DNA of 64,000 bases from CAJBVW01 sp964457335 (lineage in GTDB: Bacteria; Myxococcota_A; UBA796; SXON01). The DNA is taken from positions 22,143-86,142 of the forward strand of contig CAYWGD010000017.1 of NCBI GenBank assembly GCA_964457335.1. The letters run 5' to 3'. Below are positions 1 through 7,679 of the stretch, piece after piece (the stretch's first letter is position 1; each line of letters opens with the position of its first letter). The notes beneath the pieces were generated by a model. It was not told the origin of the DNA, ran no database searches, and saw only the letters and a list, made by a program, of their open reading frames with translations. A program made the position numbers and the translations under genes.

Positions 1-721
1 CGGCGGCGCCGACGCCGAAGGCGATGTCCGCCACGAGCGCGTCGGTGCGCTCCCGGGCGAGGGCCGCGCCGGCGCTCTCCGGGCAGCGCCGTGTGTCCCC
101 GGCGTCGACGCAGAGCGCGTCGGCGTCGGCCCGGGCGTCGAGCGCGCGGAGCCCGAAGACGGTGCCGGTCACCGCGCCGCCGCCGGCGACGCCGAAGAGC
201 ACGATCGGGAGCACCGGGACCGCCCGCTCGCGCGGCGTGGTCGCGGTCGACGCGGTGGACGCGGCGACCGGGGCCGGGGCGGCGGCCACCGGGGTCGCGG
301 GCTCCGCGGGTGCGGGCGTCGGGGCGACGACCGGGGCCCCGGCGCCCGCGGCCGCGGTGCCGGCCTCGAGCTCCGCGAGGCGCCGCTCGATGCTGCGGAT
401 GCGCCGCTCGAGCGTGTCCCGCTCCTCGGCGGGCGCGAACGCCCGGTAGCGGCTCAACAGCTCCATCGCCTCGTCCCAGCGCGCGAGGCGCTCGGCCGCG
501 TTCGCGAGGTTGAAGAGCAGGAGCGGCCGCCCGGACAGGCGCCAGGCCTCCGTCCACGCGACCATGGCGTCCTCGTGGCGGCCCTCCGCGTAGAGCAGCG
601 CGCCGTTCTGGAACAGCTCGCGGGCGCGCGCGTCGTCCGCGGCCGTCACGGCGGCGGGGTCGGGGGCGGGCGGGAGCGGGGCGGCGCGGGCGAGCGCGAG
701 GAGCACGAGCAGCGGGAGCAT
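1..721 (-). CDS. TPR-type exported protein (partial, 3' end off the window)
   Basis: The visible 240 residues begin MLPLLVLLALARAAPLPPAP, a signal peptide. A tetratricopeptide-like helical region follows at about residues 30-90, with the phrases ELFQNGALLYAEGRHEDAM and LLLFNLANAAERL. Next come a short coiled coil (RRIRSIERRLAELEA), an Ala/Pro linker and a transmembrane segment near residue 170 (VLPIVLFGVAGGGAVTGTVF). A second hydrophobic stretch runs off the edge. The start ATG shares one base with the stop of the kinase gene upstream (TGATG), so the two are probably translated together. Proteins of this layout often sit beside Ser/Thr kinases in myxobacteria; a scaffold or envelope-sensing role is only inferred. 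Confidence 0.75.
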   Translation of the reverse strand, partial: MLPLLVLLALARAAPLPPAPDPAAVTAADDARARELFQNGALLYAEGRHEDAMVAWTEAWRLSGRPLLLFNLANAAERLARWDEAMELLSRYRAFAPAEERDTLERRIRSIERRLAELEAGTAAAGAGAPVVAPTPAPAEPATPVAAAPAPVAASTASTATTPRERAVPVLPIVLFGVAGGGAVTGTVFGLRALDARADADALCVDAGDTRRCPESAGAALARERTDALVADIAFGVGAA

Positions 722-2439
722 CAGCGTTCTGCCCAGGGATCCCGCACGTCCGAGCCGGCGGATCCCTTGGACGGGGGCGGGCTCGTGGAGGAGGGGCCTC
801 CGGGCGCGTCCGCACTATCCGACGGCTTCGAGGTCGGGGAGGTGCCGGGCGCGGAAGGTCCGCCGCGGGGGCGCGCGCCGGCCGGGGGTGCGGACGGAGC
901 CGGGGAAGCCGGGGAAGCCGGGGGCGTCGGGGCCGCCACGGGCGTCGGGGCCGCCGCGGCGGGCGTCGGGGTCGGCGGGGTCGCCGGAGCCGCCGCCGGC
1001 GGGGGAGCCGACATGGCCGGGGGGGGCGTTGCGGGGGGGCCGTCGTCCGCACGCGCCCCGGGGTCGGGGCCCCCAACCCCGGACCCGGGGCCCCCGCCGG
1101 TCCCCCCCAAGGGCGCCCCACCGTCGGACCCGGGCCGCACGGCGCCGACCCCCGGGCGCGTGCTCCCGCTCCCCCCCGCCCCAAGAGGAATCGGGTCGTC
1201 CACCACGCCCGGGCGCGTGTCGGGCTGGAAGAGCCACCACGCGCCGAGGGCCGCCGCGAGCAGCACGGCGCCGACGATGCCGGCGACGAGCCCGCGCGAG
1301 GGGCCGGCGCCTTCGAGCACGAGCGGGACGTCGGGAGGGATGACCGGCGCGGGCGGGCGGAACCGGGTCGGGGGCAGGAGCGGGGAGGGGCGCGTGATCC
1401 CGGAGAGCTCGTCCTGGACGCCCTGCAGCGCCTGGAGGAGCGCGTCCATCCCGGCGTAGCGGTCCGCGGGCGACTTCGCGAGGCAGCGCAGCACGACCGC
1501 CTCGAGCGACGGCACGCGCACCATGGAGGGACACACGGCCTCCATGGGCGGCGGGGCGTGGTTGAGGTGCCCCATCAACACGTTGAGCGGCGCGCTCCCG
1601 GTGAAGGGCGGGCGGCCGCAGAGGCAGGCGTACAGCAGCACGCCGAGCGAGTAGACGTCGCTGCGCTCATCGAGCGCGTCCGACCGCACCTGCTCCGGCG
1701 ACATGTAGCTGGGGGAGCCGACCAGCGCGTCGCCCCGGGTGAGCTCGGAGTCGGCGCGTATCTCCTTCGCGAGGCCGAAGTCGACGACCTTGACGAACTC
1801 GTCGTCGCCGCCGGGCCGGGTGAGGATGATGTTGGACGGCTTCAGATCGCGGTGGATGAGCCCGAGGGCGTGCGCCTCGCGGAGCGACGACGCGACCTGG
1901 CGGCCGATGCGCACCACGCGGAGGGCGTCCATGGGCGCGTCCGTCTGGATGGCCTGGAAGAGGTTCCGGCCCTCGAGGTGCTCCATGGCGATGTAGAGCA
2001 CGTCGTCGTCGGCGCGGCCGTAGTCGAAGACGCGCACGGTGTTGGGGTGGGAGAGCCGCGCGCAGACCTCCGCCTCGCGCACGAAGCGGCGGCGGAACTC
2101 CTGGTCGTCGTCGTCCTCGTCGCCCACGTCGAGCACCTTCACGGCGACGACGCGGCCGAAGGGCGCCTGCTCGGCCCGGTACACCCGGCCCATCCCGCCC
2201 TTGGCGATCAGCGAGAGCACCCGGTAGCGCTCGTCGAGGAGCTTGCCGATCAGCGGGTCGGCCCGGGGCGTGCGCGGGCGTCGTGCGCCGCTCGCGTCGT
2301 CCCGGTCGCCGGAGGAGTCTGCCGACCGGTCCGGCGCGCCGCCTGACGGGGGGACGGACGATCGGACCGCGGACGCGTGCCCCTCGGCGTCGTCCGACGG
2401 GGGCGTCGGGCTCGGCGGGAGGGGTTCGTCGGCGGACAC
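721..2439 (-). CDS. Serine/threonine protein kinase with one membrane span
   Basis: A 572-residue PknB-type kinase. Residues 71-340 form the catalytic domain: glycine loop IAKGGMGRVY (78-87), ATP lysine K101 in VAVKVL, catalytic D198 in HRDLKPSN, metal-binding D220 in DFGLAKE, and a P+1 loop with GSPSYMSPEQ. A transmembrane helix near 385-407 (GLVAGIVGAVLLAAALGAWW) puts the C-terminal 165 residues outside the cytoplasm. That tail is almost entirely Gly, Pro and Ala with no recognised sensor domain. The DNA coding for it contains both halves of the hairpin repeat found elsewhere in the window. The gene is divergent from phoB and coupled to the TPR gene downstream. Confidence 0.93.
   Translation of the reverse strand: MSADEPLPPSPTPPSDDAEGHASAVRSSVPPSGGAPDRSADSSGDRDDASGARRPRTPRADPLIGKLLDERYRVLSLIAKGGMGRVYRAEQAPFGRVVAVKVLDVGDEDDDDQEFRRRFVREAEVCARLSHPNTVRVFDYGRADDDVLYIAMEHLEGRNLFQAIQTDAPMDALRVVRIGRQVASSLREAHALGLIHRDLKPSNIILTRPGGDDEFVKVVDFGLAKEIRADSELTRGDALVGSPSYMSPEQVRSDALDERSDVYSLGVLLYACLCGRPPFTGSAPLNVLMGHLNHAPPPMEAVCPSMVRVPSLEAVVLRCLAKSPADRYAGMDALLQALQGVQDELSGITRPSPLLPPTRFRPPAPVIPPDVPLVLEGAGPSRGLVAGIVGAVLLAAALGAWWLFQPDTRPGVVDDPIPLGAGGSGSTRPGVGAVRPGSDGGAPLGGTGGGPGSGVGGPDPGARADDGPPATPPPAMSAPPPAAAPATPPTPTPAAAAPTPVAAPTPPASPASPAPSAPPAGARPRGGPSAPGTSPTSKPSDSADAPGGPSSTSPPPSKGSAGSDVRDPWAER
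1019..1187 (-). repeat. Split copy of the G-rich hairpin repeat inside the kinase gene
   Basis: On the minus strand the gene contains CTCTTGGGGCGGGGGGG (1187-1171) and, about 130 bases later, GGCCCCCCCGCAACGCCCCC (within 1041-1019). These match the left and right halves of the intergenic repeat at 14131, 25537, 37910 and 54744, in the same order. The frame stays open, so the repeat is translated as part of the Gly/Pro/Ala tail (IPLGAGGSGS and GPPATPPPAM). Confidence 0.6.
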
Positions 2440-2601
2440 GTGTTCCTCGGCCGGGCGGAGGGGCCGGCCGCAGTAGGGTACGCGATCCGCGGCCGCGGAG
2501 GTAGCGGGTGTGCGCGTGGAGCGCTCGCCCGTCCGAGTCGGTGCCCCCCTGTCGCCAAGATGTCACACCGGCGCTCCACGGCGGCGGTTACCGGGCGGGC
2601 C

Positions 2602-3318
2602 ATGGACACAAAGGCCCCGATCCTCGTCGTCGAAGACGAGAGTGACATTCGAAGCTTGATCGTCCACCAGCTGGAGCGCGAGGGGTGGACCACGCGCGCG
2701 GCCGCCACCGGCACGGAGGCGCTGGAGATCGCGCGCAAGACGCCCCCCATGCTCGTGGTGCTCGACCTCATGCTGCCCGGGCTGCCCGGCACCGAGGTGT
2801 GCCGCCGCCTGCGCGCCGAGGCCGACACGCGGGACGTGCCGATCATCATCCTCTCCGCGCGCGGCGAGGAGATCGATCGCGTCGTGGGTTTCGAGGTGGG
2901 CGCGGACGACTACGTCACGAAGCCGTTCAGCCCGCGCGAGCTCGTCCTGCGCGTGCGGGCGGTGCTCCGGCGCGGCGCCCAGCCCCCCGAGCCGCCGCCG
3001 ACCGGCCCCGGCCCCCTGGAGGTCGGCGTGTTGCGCGTCGACGAGGCCGCCCACCGCGTGTTCGTGTCGGGCGAGGAGGTCGCGCTCACCGCGACGGAGT
3101 TCAAGCTCCTCCTCACGCTGATGCGGCGCTCGGGGCGCGTCCAGTCGCGGGCGCAGCTCCTCCAGGACGTGTGGGACCTGCCGCCGGACATGTACACGCG
3201 CACGGTCGACACCCACATGAAGCGGCTGCGCGAGAAGATCGGCGCCGCCGCCGCCCACATCGAGACCGTACGCGGGGTGGGGTACCGCTTCAGCCGCGAG
3301 CCCGTGCACGAGGAGTGA
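2602..3318 (+). CDS. phoB: PhoB-type response regulator (OmpR family)
   Basis: A 238-residue two-domain regulator. The receiver domain has acidic residues E11/D12, phospho-acceptor D55 in VVLDLMLPG and K105 in YVTKPFSP. The C-terminal winged helix has the usual TATEFKLL and VDTHMKRLREKIG elements and ends GVGYRFS. The start MDTKAPILVVEDE was chosen because the receiver fold begins there; the frame stays open upstream. It lies 96 bases ahead of pstS and is very likely the activator of the phosphate operon. No phoR kinase gene is adjacent. Confidence 0.92.
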   Translation: MDTKAPILVVEDESDIRSLIVHQLEREGWTTRAAATGTEALEIARKTPPMLVVLDLMLPGLPGTEVCRRLRAEADTRDVPIIILSARGEEIDRVVGFEVGADDYVTKPFSPRELVLRVRAVLRRGAQPPEPPPTGPGPLEVGVLRVDEAAHRVFVSGEEVALTATEFKLLLTLMRRSGRVQSRAQLLQDVWDLPPDMYTRTVDTHMKRLREKIGAAAAHIETVRGVGYRFSREPVHEE

Positions 3319-3356
3319 GCGTGACGGCGGAGGCGGCTGAGGCACACAGGTAGCGC

Positions 3357-3378
3357 AGCCGTCACCGAGCCGTCACGA
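3357..3378 (+). promoter_or_regulatory. Candidate Pho box upstream of pstS
   Basis: Two head-to-tail 11-base units, AGCCGTCACCG and AGCCGTCACGA, lie 36 bases before the pstS start. Eleven-base direct repeats containing GTCAC/GTCAT are the known PhoB-binding architecture. A weaker third unit (CCCGTCGATAC, 3379-3389) follows. With phoB next door, autogenous and phosphate-responsive control of pst is a reasonable inference. Confidence 0.75.
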
Positions 3379-3414
3379 CCCGTCGATACCTTCCGAAACC
3401 TCCGGAGGGTTTCC

Positions 3415-4335
3415 ATGCTGCTCTCGCTCCTACTCGTCGCGTGCTCGGGCTCCGAGACGTCCACCACCTCGGCCCCGTCCGCGCCGGCCCCGTCGGCGCC
3501 CGCCCCGTCGGCTCCGACGGGCGGCACCATCCAGGTGAAGGGCTCGGACAGCGAGGTCAACCTCGTCCAGCGGCTGGCGGAGGAATTCAGCAAGAAGACC
3601 CCGGCGGCGAGCATCGCCGTCACGGGCGGCGGCTCCGGCGCCGGCATCGCCGCGATCATCGACGGGACGACCACGATCGCGAACAGCTCCCGCGACATGA
3701 AGGGCGCCGAGAAGATCGAAGCCCAGCGCAAGGGGCTCGACGTGAAGGCGTTCGTGTTCGCGACGGACGGGCTCGCCGTCATCGTGAACCCCTCGAACAA
3801 GCTCGAGAGCATCGACCTCGACAAGCTCGGCGCGCTCTACCGGGGCGAGGTCTCGACCTGGGACGCGGTCGGGGGCGGGGCCGGGCCGGTGAGCCTGTAC
3901 GGGCGCCAGTCCAACTCCGGGACCTACGACTTCTTCAAGTCGGCGGCGGTCAAGGGCGAGTACGCGCCGGCGCTGAAGCAGATGAACGGCAACGCGCAGA
4001 TCGTCGAGGGCGTGAAGGCCGACCCGGGCGGCATCGGGTACGTCGCGGCCGGGTACGTGCAGGGCGAGAACGGCGCCGGGGTGAAGATCCTCCCGGTGTC
4101 CTCCGCGGGCGGCCAGCCGGTGTCGCCGCTCGACGAGGCGGCCGTGCTCTCGGGCGTCTACCCGCTGGCGCGCCCCCTCTACCAGTTCGTGAACGGCACG
4201 CCGACGGGGCAGGTCAAGGACTTCCTCGCGTTCGAGGCGTCGCCGGAGGGGCAGGCCATCGTGAAGCAGATGGGCTTCTACCCGATCACGTCGGCGCACG
4301 TCGCGTCGAACCAGGCGCTGGTGGGTGGGCAGTAG
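3415..4335 (+). CDS. pstS: Phosphate ABC transporter substrate-binding lipoprotein PstS
   Basis: A 306-residue periplasmic phosphate-binding protein. MLLSLLLVAC is a very short lipoprotein signal with the lipobox cysteine at residue 10, followed by a Ser/Ala/Pro linker. The binding fold starts at IQVKGSDSEVNLVQRL. The phosphate-binding motifs TGGGSGAGIAAI, IANSSRDMK and RQSNSGTYDFF match the PstS family. A Shine-Dalgarno GGAGGG sits 6 bases before the ATG. It is the first gene of pstSCAB-phoU and lies just downstream of the candidate Pho box. Confidence 0.95.
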   Translation: MLLSLLLVACSGSETSTTSAPSAPAPSAPAPSAPTGGTIQVKGSDSEVNLVQRLAEEFSKKTPAASIAVTGGGSGAGIAAIIDGTTTIANSSRDMKGAEKIEAQRKGLDVKAFVFATDGLAVIVNPSNKLESIDLDKLGALYRGEVSTWDAVGGGAGPVSLYGRQSNSGTYDFFKSAAVKGEYAPALKQMNGNAQIVEGVKADPGGIGYVAAGYVQGENGAGVKILPVSSAGGQPVSPLDEAAVLSGVYPLARPLYQFVNGTPTGQVKDFLAFEASPEGQAIVKQMGFYPITSAHVASNQALVGGQ

Positions 4336-5365
4336 GGTGGAGGCGCTCGAGGCCGTCCCGGCGCAGAAGGAGATGTCCGGCGGCGCCCGCCGCCGGCTCC
4401 GCGAGAAGCTGATCGAGGGCGCGCTCGCCCTCGCGGCCGCCTCGTCGATCTTCGTGCTGCTCGGGATCTTCGGGGTGCTGCTGGTGAACGGCGCCGCGGC
4501 CTTCGGCGAGGGCGAGGGCGTCACGCTCGCGAACCTCACGCCCGAGGAGCGCGCGCTGCTCTCGCCGGAGGAGCTCGCGGAGCTCGGGCGCCACACGCAG
4601 GTCGTGCCCGCGGTCGGCGCGGACTTCCTGGGCTCGGCGGAGTGGAACCCCACCTCGTCGAGCACGCCGAAGTACGGCGTGTTCGGGATGATCCTGAGCA
4701 CGCTGATGGTCACGGTGGTGTCCATCGCGATCGCGGCCCCGCTCGGGGTCGGCGTGGCGGCGTGGCTCGCGTTCGTCGCGCCGCCGCGGGTGCGCGAGGT
4801 GGTGAAGCCGGCGCTGGAGCTCCTCGCGGCCATCCCGTCGGTGGTGGTCGGCTTCGTCGGCATCGTGTTCGTGGGGCCGCTCATCGCGCGGACCTTCGGC
4901 CTCGGGAACGGGCTCAACGCGCTCAACGGCGCGATCCTGCTCGCGGTGATGGCGCTCCCGACGATCCTCTCCATCTCGGAGGACGCGCTCCGCGCGGTGC
5001 CGAAGGACTACGTGCAGGCGAGCCTCGCCCTCGGCGCCGACCGCTGGCAGACGCTCGTGCGCGTGGTGCTCCCGGCGGCCGCGTCGGGGATCCTCGCCGC
5101 CGTGATGCTCGGCATGGGCCGCGCCATCGGCGAGACGATGACGGTGCTCATGGCCACGGGCAACGCGGTGGCGCTCCCGCACGGGCTGTTCGACAGCGTC
5201 CGGACGCTCACGGCCACCGTCGCCATCGAGCTCGGCGAGGTGCCGTTCGGCTCCCGGCACTACCACCTGCTCTTCGCGGTGGGGCTCGTGCTCTTCCTCA
5301 TGACCTTCGCGGTGAACCTCGTGAGCGACGTGGTGCTGCGCCGAAGCGCGCAGAGGCCGGCATGA
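4325..5365 (+). CDS. pstC: Phosphate ABC transporter permease PstC
   Basis: A 346-residue inner-membrane permease. TM1 (about residues 35-58) is followed by a periplasmic insert of some 60 residues that includes LTPEERALLSPEELAELG, then five more helices. The EAA loop is seen as ALRAVPKDYVQASLALGADRWQT, and the helix with MGRAIGETMTVLMATGN is typical of PstC. The start is uncertain: GTG 4325, GTG 4337 and ATG 4373 are all possible, and the first overlaps pstS by 11 bases. The stop overlaps the pstA start (ATGA). Confidence 0.93.
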   Translation: MGSRVEALEAVPAQKEMSGGARRRLREKLIEGALALAAASSIFVLLGIFGVLLVNGAAAFGEGEGVTLANLTPEERALLSPEELAELGRHTQVVPAVGADFLGSAEWNPTSSSTPKYGVFGMILSTLMVTVVSIAIAAPLGVGVAAWLAFVAPPRVREVVKPALELLAAIPSVVVGFVGIVFVGPLIARTFGLGNGLNALNGAILLAVMALPTILSISEDALRAVPKDYVQASLALGADRWQTLVRVVLPAAASGILAAVMLGMGRAIGETMTVLMATGNAVALPHGLFDSVRTLTATVAIELGEVPFGSRHYHLLFAVGLVLFLMTFAVNLVSDVVLRRSAQRPA

Positions 5366-6207
5366 CCCTGCGCGAGCGCATCGGGTTCTCGACGCTGGCG
5401 TTGGCCACGGCCAGCGCGCTCCTGCTCGTCGTGGCGCTCCTCGCCTACATCGGGGCGAACGGCGCGGAGCGCATCTCCTGGGAGTTCCTCTCCCAGAGCC
5501 CGCGCGAAGGGATGACGGAGGGCGGCATCTTCCCGGCCCTGCTCGGGACCTTCCTCCTCACGCTGATCACGGCGGCGAGCAGCGTCCCGCTGGGCGTCGC
5601 GGCCGCGATCTACCTCGTGGAGTACGCCCGGGAGGGCACGTTCATCCGGCTGATCCGGCTCTCGATCCGGAACCTGTCCGGCGTGCCGAGCGTCGTCTAC
5701 GGGCTCTTCGGCGTGGGCCTGTTCGTCCACGGGCTGAACCTCGGGCTCTCGATCCTCGCGTCGGGGCTCACGCTCGGGCTCCTCACGCTGCCGACCACGA
5801 TCACGGCGGCCGAGGAGGCGCTCAAGGCGGTGCCGAAGTCCTACCGGGACGGCGCGCTCGCGCTCGGGGCGACCCGCTGGGAGGCCATCCAGTCGAACGT
5901 GCTGCCGGCCGCGGCGCCCGGGATCCTGACGGGCGTGATCCTCGGGCTCTCGCGCGCGGCGGGCGAGACGGCGCCGATCCTCTTCACGGGCGTCGCCTTC
6001 TCGCTGCCGACGCTGCCGAGCGCGCTGGGCGACCAGTTCATGGCGCTGCCCTACCACCTCTACATCCTCTCCACCCAGCACCACGACCTCGTGAAGGTGC
6101 GGCCCATCGCGTTCGCGACGGCCTCCGTGCTCATCGGGCTCGTGGCGCTCCTCAACCTGTCCGCCACGCTGCTCCGCGCGCGCGCGCGGGCCCGGATGCA
6201 CGGATGA
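5362..6207 (+). CDS. pstA: Phosphate ABC transporter permease PstA
   Basis: A 281-residue permease, the partner of PstC in the PstCA channel. It starts MTLRERIGFSTLAL at an ATG overlapping the pstC stop by four bases. The first helix is at 12-35. The conserved segments SVPLGVAAAIYLVEYA, LSGVPSVVYGLFG, the EAA loop (ALKAVPKSYRDGALALGATRWE) and LSRAAGETAPILFTG are all present. The Arg-rich C-terminus (RARARARMHG) ends in an ATGA overlap with pstB. Confidence 0.95.
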   Translation: MTLRERIGFSTLALATASALLLVVALLAYIGANGAERISWEFLSQSPREGMTEGGIFPALLGTFLLTLITAASSVPLGVAAAIYLVEYAREGTFIRLIRLSIRNLSGVPSVVYGLFGVGLFVHGLNLGLSILASGLTLGLLTLPTTITAAEEALKAVPKSYRDGALALGATRWEAIQSNVLPAAAPGILTGVILGLSRAAGETAPILFTGVAFSLPTLPSALGDQFMALPYHLYILSTQHHDLVKVRPIAFATASVLIGLVALLNLSATLLRARARARMHG

Positions 6208-6953
6208 AAGTCGAGAGCCGGGGCCTGGACTTCTTCTACGGGAACACCCAGGCGCTGCACGGCGTCACCTTGAGCGTCGGCGTGCGGGAGATCTTCGCGC
6301 TGATCGGCCCGTCGGGCTGCGGGAAGAGCACGTTCTTGCGGTGCATCAACCGCATGAACGACACGCTCGACGGCGTGACGGTGCGGGGCACGCTCCTGCT
6401 CGACGGCCAGGACATCTACGCGCCGTCGGTCGACGTCGTGAAGCTCCGCCGTCGCGTCGGCATGGTGTTCCAGAAGCCGAACCCCTTCCCGAAGTCGATC
6501 TTCGACAACGTCGCCTACGGGCTCCGCCTGGGCATGAAGCTCCCGCGCGCCGAGCTCGAGGCGCGCGTTGAGCAGGCCCTGCGCGCCGCCGCGCTCTGGG
6601 AGGAGGTGAAGGACCGGCTGACCGCCTCCGCCATGATGCTGTCGGGCGGCCAGCAGCAGCGGCTCTGCATCGCCCGCGCGATCGCGGTCGAGCCCGAGGT
6701 GCTGCTCATGGACGAGCCCACCAGCGCGCTCGACCCCGTCGCGACCGCGCGTCTCGAGGAGCTGATGCAGTCGCTCCGCGAGACCTACACCATCGTGATC
6801 GTCACGCACAACCTCCAGCAGGCGGCGCGAGTGTCCGATACAACCGCGTTCTTCCTGCACGGGCGCGTCGTCGAGGTCGCGTCGACGGATACGCTCTTCA
6901 CGCGTCCTCGGGTAAAGGAGACGGAGGAGTACATCACCGGGAGGTTCGGCTGA
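6204..6953 (+). CDS. pstB: Phosphate ABC transporter ATP-binding protein PstB
   Basis: A 249-residue ATPase of the usual family length. It has Walker A GPSGCGKST (33-41), Q-loop VFQKPNPFPKS, signature LSGGQQQRL, Walker B VLLMDEPTSALD and H-loop VTHN. The phrase FLRCINRMND after Walker A is a PstB hallmark. The start overlaps pstA (ATGA) and the stop shares a base with the phoU start (TGATG), so stoichiometry is probably set by coupling. It powers phosphate import and also signals through PhoU. Confidence 0.97.
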   Translation: MKVESRGLDFFYGNTQALHGVTLSVGVREIFALIGPSGCGKSTFLRCINRMNDTLDGVTVRGTLLLDGQDIYAPSVDVVKLRRRVGMVFQKPNPFPKSIFDNVAYGLRLGMKLPRAELEARVEQALRAAALWEEVKDRLTASAMMLSGGQQQRLCIARAIAVEPEVLLMDEPTSALDPVATARLEELMQSLRETYTIVIVTHNLQQAARVSDTTAFFLHGRVVEVASTDTLFTRPRVKETEEYITGRFG

Positions 6954-7639
6954 TGCTCGGTTCTCGTCACCTGGACTCGAAGTACGACACCGAGCTCAAG
7001 GAGCTGGGCGTCCACATGACGCGCATGGTCGTGCGCGCCGAGAGCATGGTCCGCGACGCCATCAAGGCGCTGCTCGAGCGCGACGCCGAGCTCGCCCGCG
7101 CGGTGATCCGGACGGATCGCGAGCTCGATCGCCTGGAGATGGAGGCCGACGAGCTGAGCCTCCGCATGCTGGCCCGCCGGGCGCCGTTCGGCGAGGACCT
7201 GCGCTTCGTGACGGTCAACCTCAAGATCGTCACCGATCTCGAGCGCATGGGCGACCTCGCGGTGAACATCGCCGAGCGCTCGCTCGAGCTCATGCAGGGG
7301 TCTGGCCTGTTGCCGGGGCGCGAGGTCGAGGAGCTCGCGGCGGCCGCGATGTCCGAGGTGTCCGACGCGCTCCGGGCCTACCAGTCGCGGGACAGCGCCG
7401 CGGCGCGCCGGGTGCTCGGCACCGACCGGAACGTGGATGCCCTGAACCGCTCCGCCTTCGAGCTCCTCATCCGCATCGCGCACGAGCGGCCCGACGAGTT
7501 CGATCGCGCGCTCGCCCTCACGAGCGTGTGCCGCTACCTCGAGCGCGTGGCCGACCACGCCACGAACGTGGCCGAGATGGTCGTGTTCCTGGTCGAGGCC
7601 GAGGACGTGCGGCACCAGGGGCTGAACAAGCAGCCGTAG
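6953..7639 (+). CDS. phoU: Phosphate transport regulator PhoU
   Basis: A 228-residue all-helical protein with two PhoU domains. Metal-binding DxxE motifs include ELDRLEMEADE and LERMGDLAVNIAE in the first half and LERVADHATNVAEMV in the second. It is the last gene of the operon, joined to pstB by TGATG. In known systems PhoU links PstB status to the PhoR kinase. No phoR is present here, so its partner is unknown from this window. Confidence 0.94.
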   Translation: MLGSRHLDSKYDTELKELGVHMTRMVVRAESMVRDAIKALLERDAELARAVIRTDRELDRLEMEADELSLRMLARRAPFGEDLRFVTVNLKIVTDLERMGDLAVNIAERSLELMQGSGLLPGREVEELAAAAMSEVSDALRAYQSRDSAAARRVLGTDRNVDALNRSAFELLIRIAHERPDEFDRALALTSVCRYLERVADHATNVAEMVVFLVEAEDVRHQGLNKQP

Positions 7640-7663
7640 GTCGACCGGGCGGCCCCGCGTGAA

Positions 7664-7679
7664 GACGCGCCGTCGCGTC
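7664..7679. terminator. Short hairpin between phoU and a convergent gene
   Basis: GACGCG, loop CCGT, CGCGTC form a perfect 6-bp stem in the 38-base gap between the phoU stop and the convergent gene, whose stop it overlaps by two bases. There is no U tract, so a termination role is plausible but weakly supported. Confidence 0.3.
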
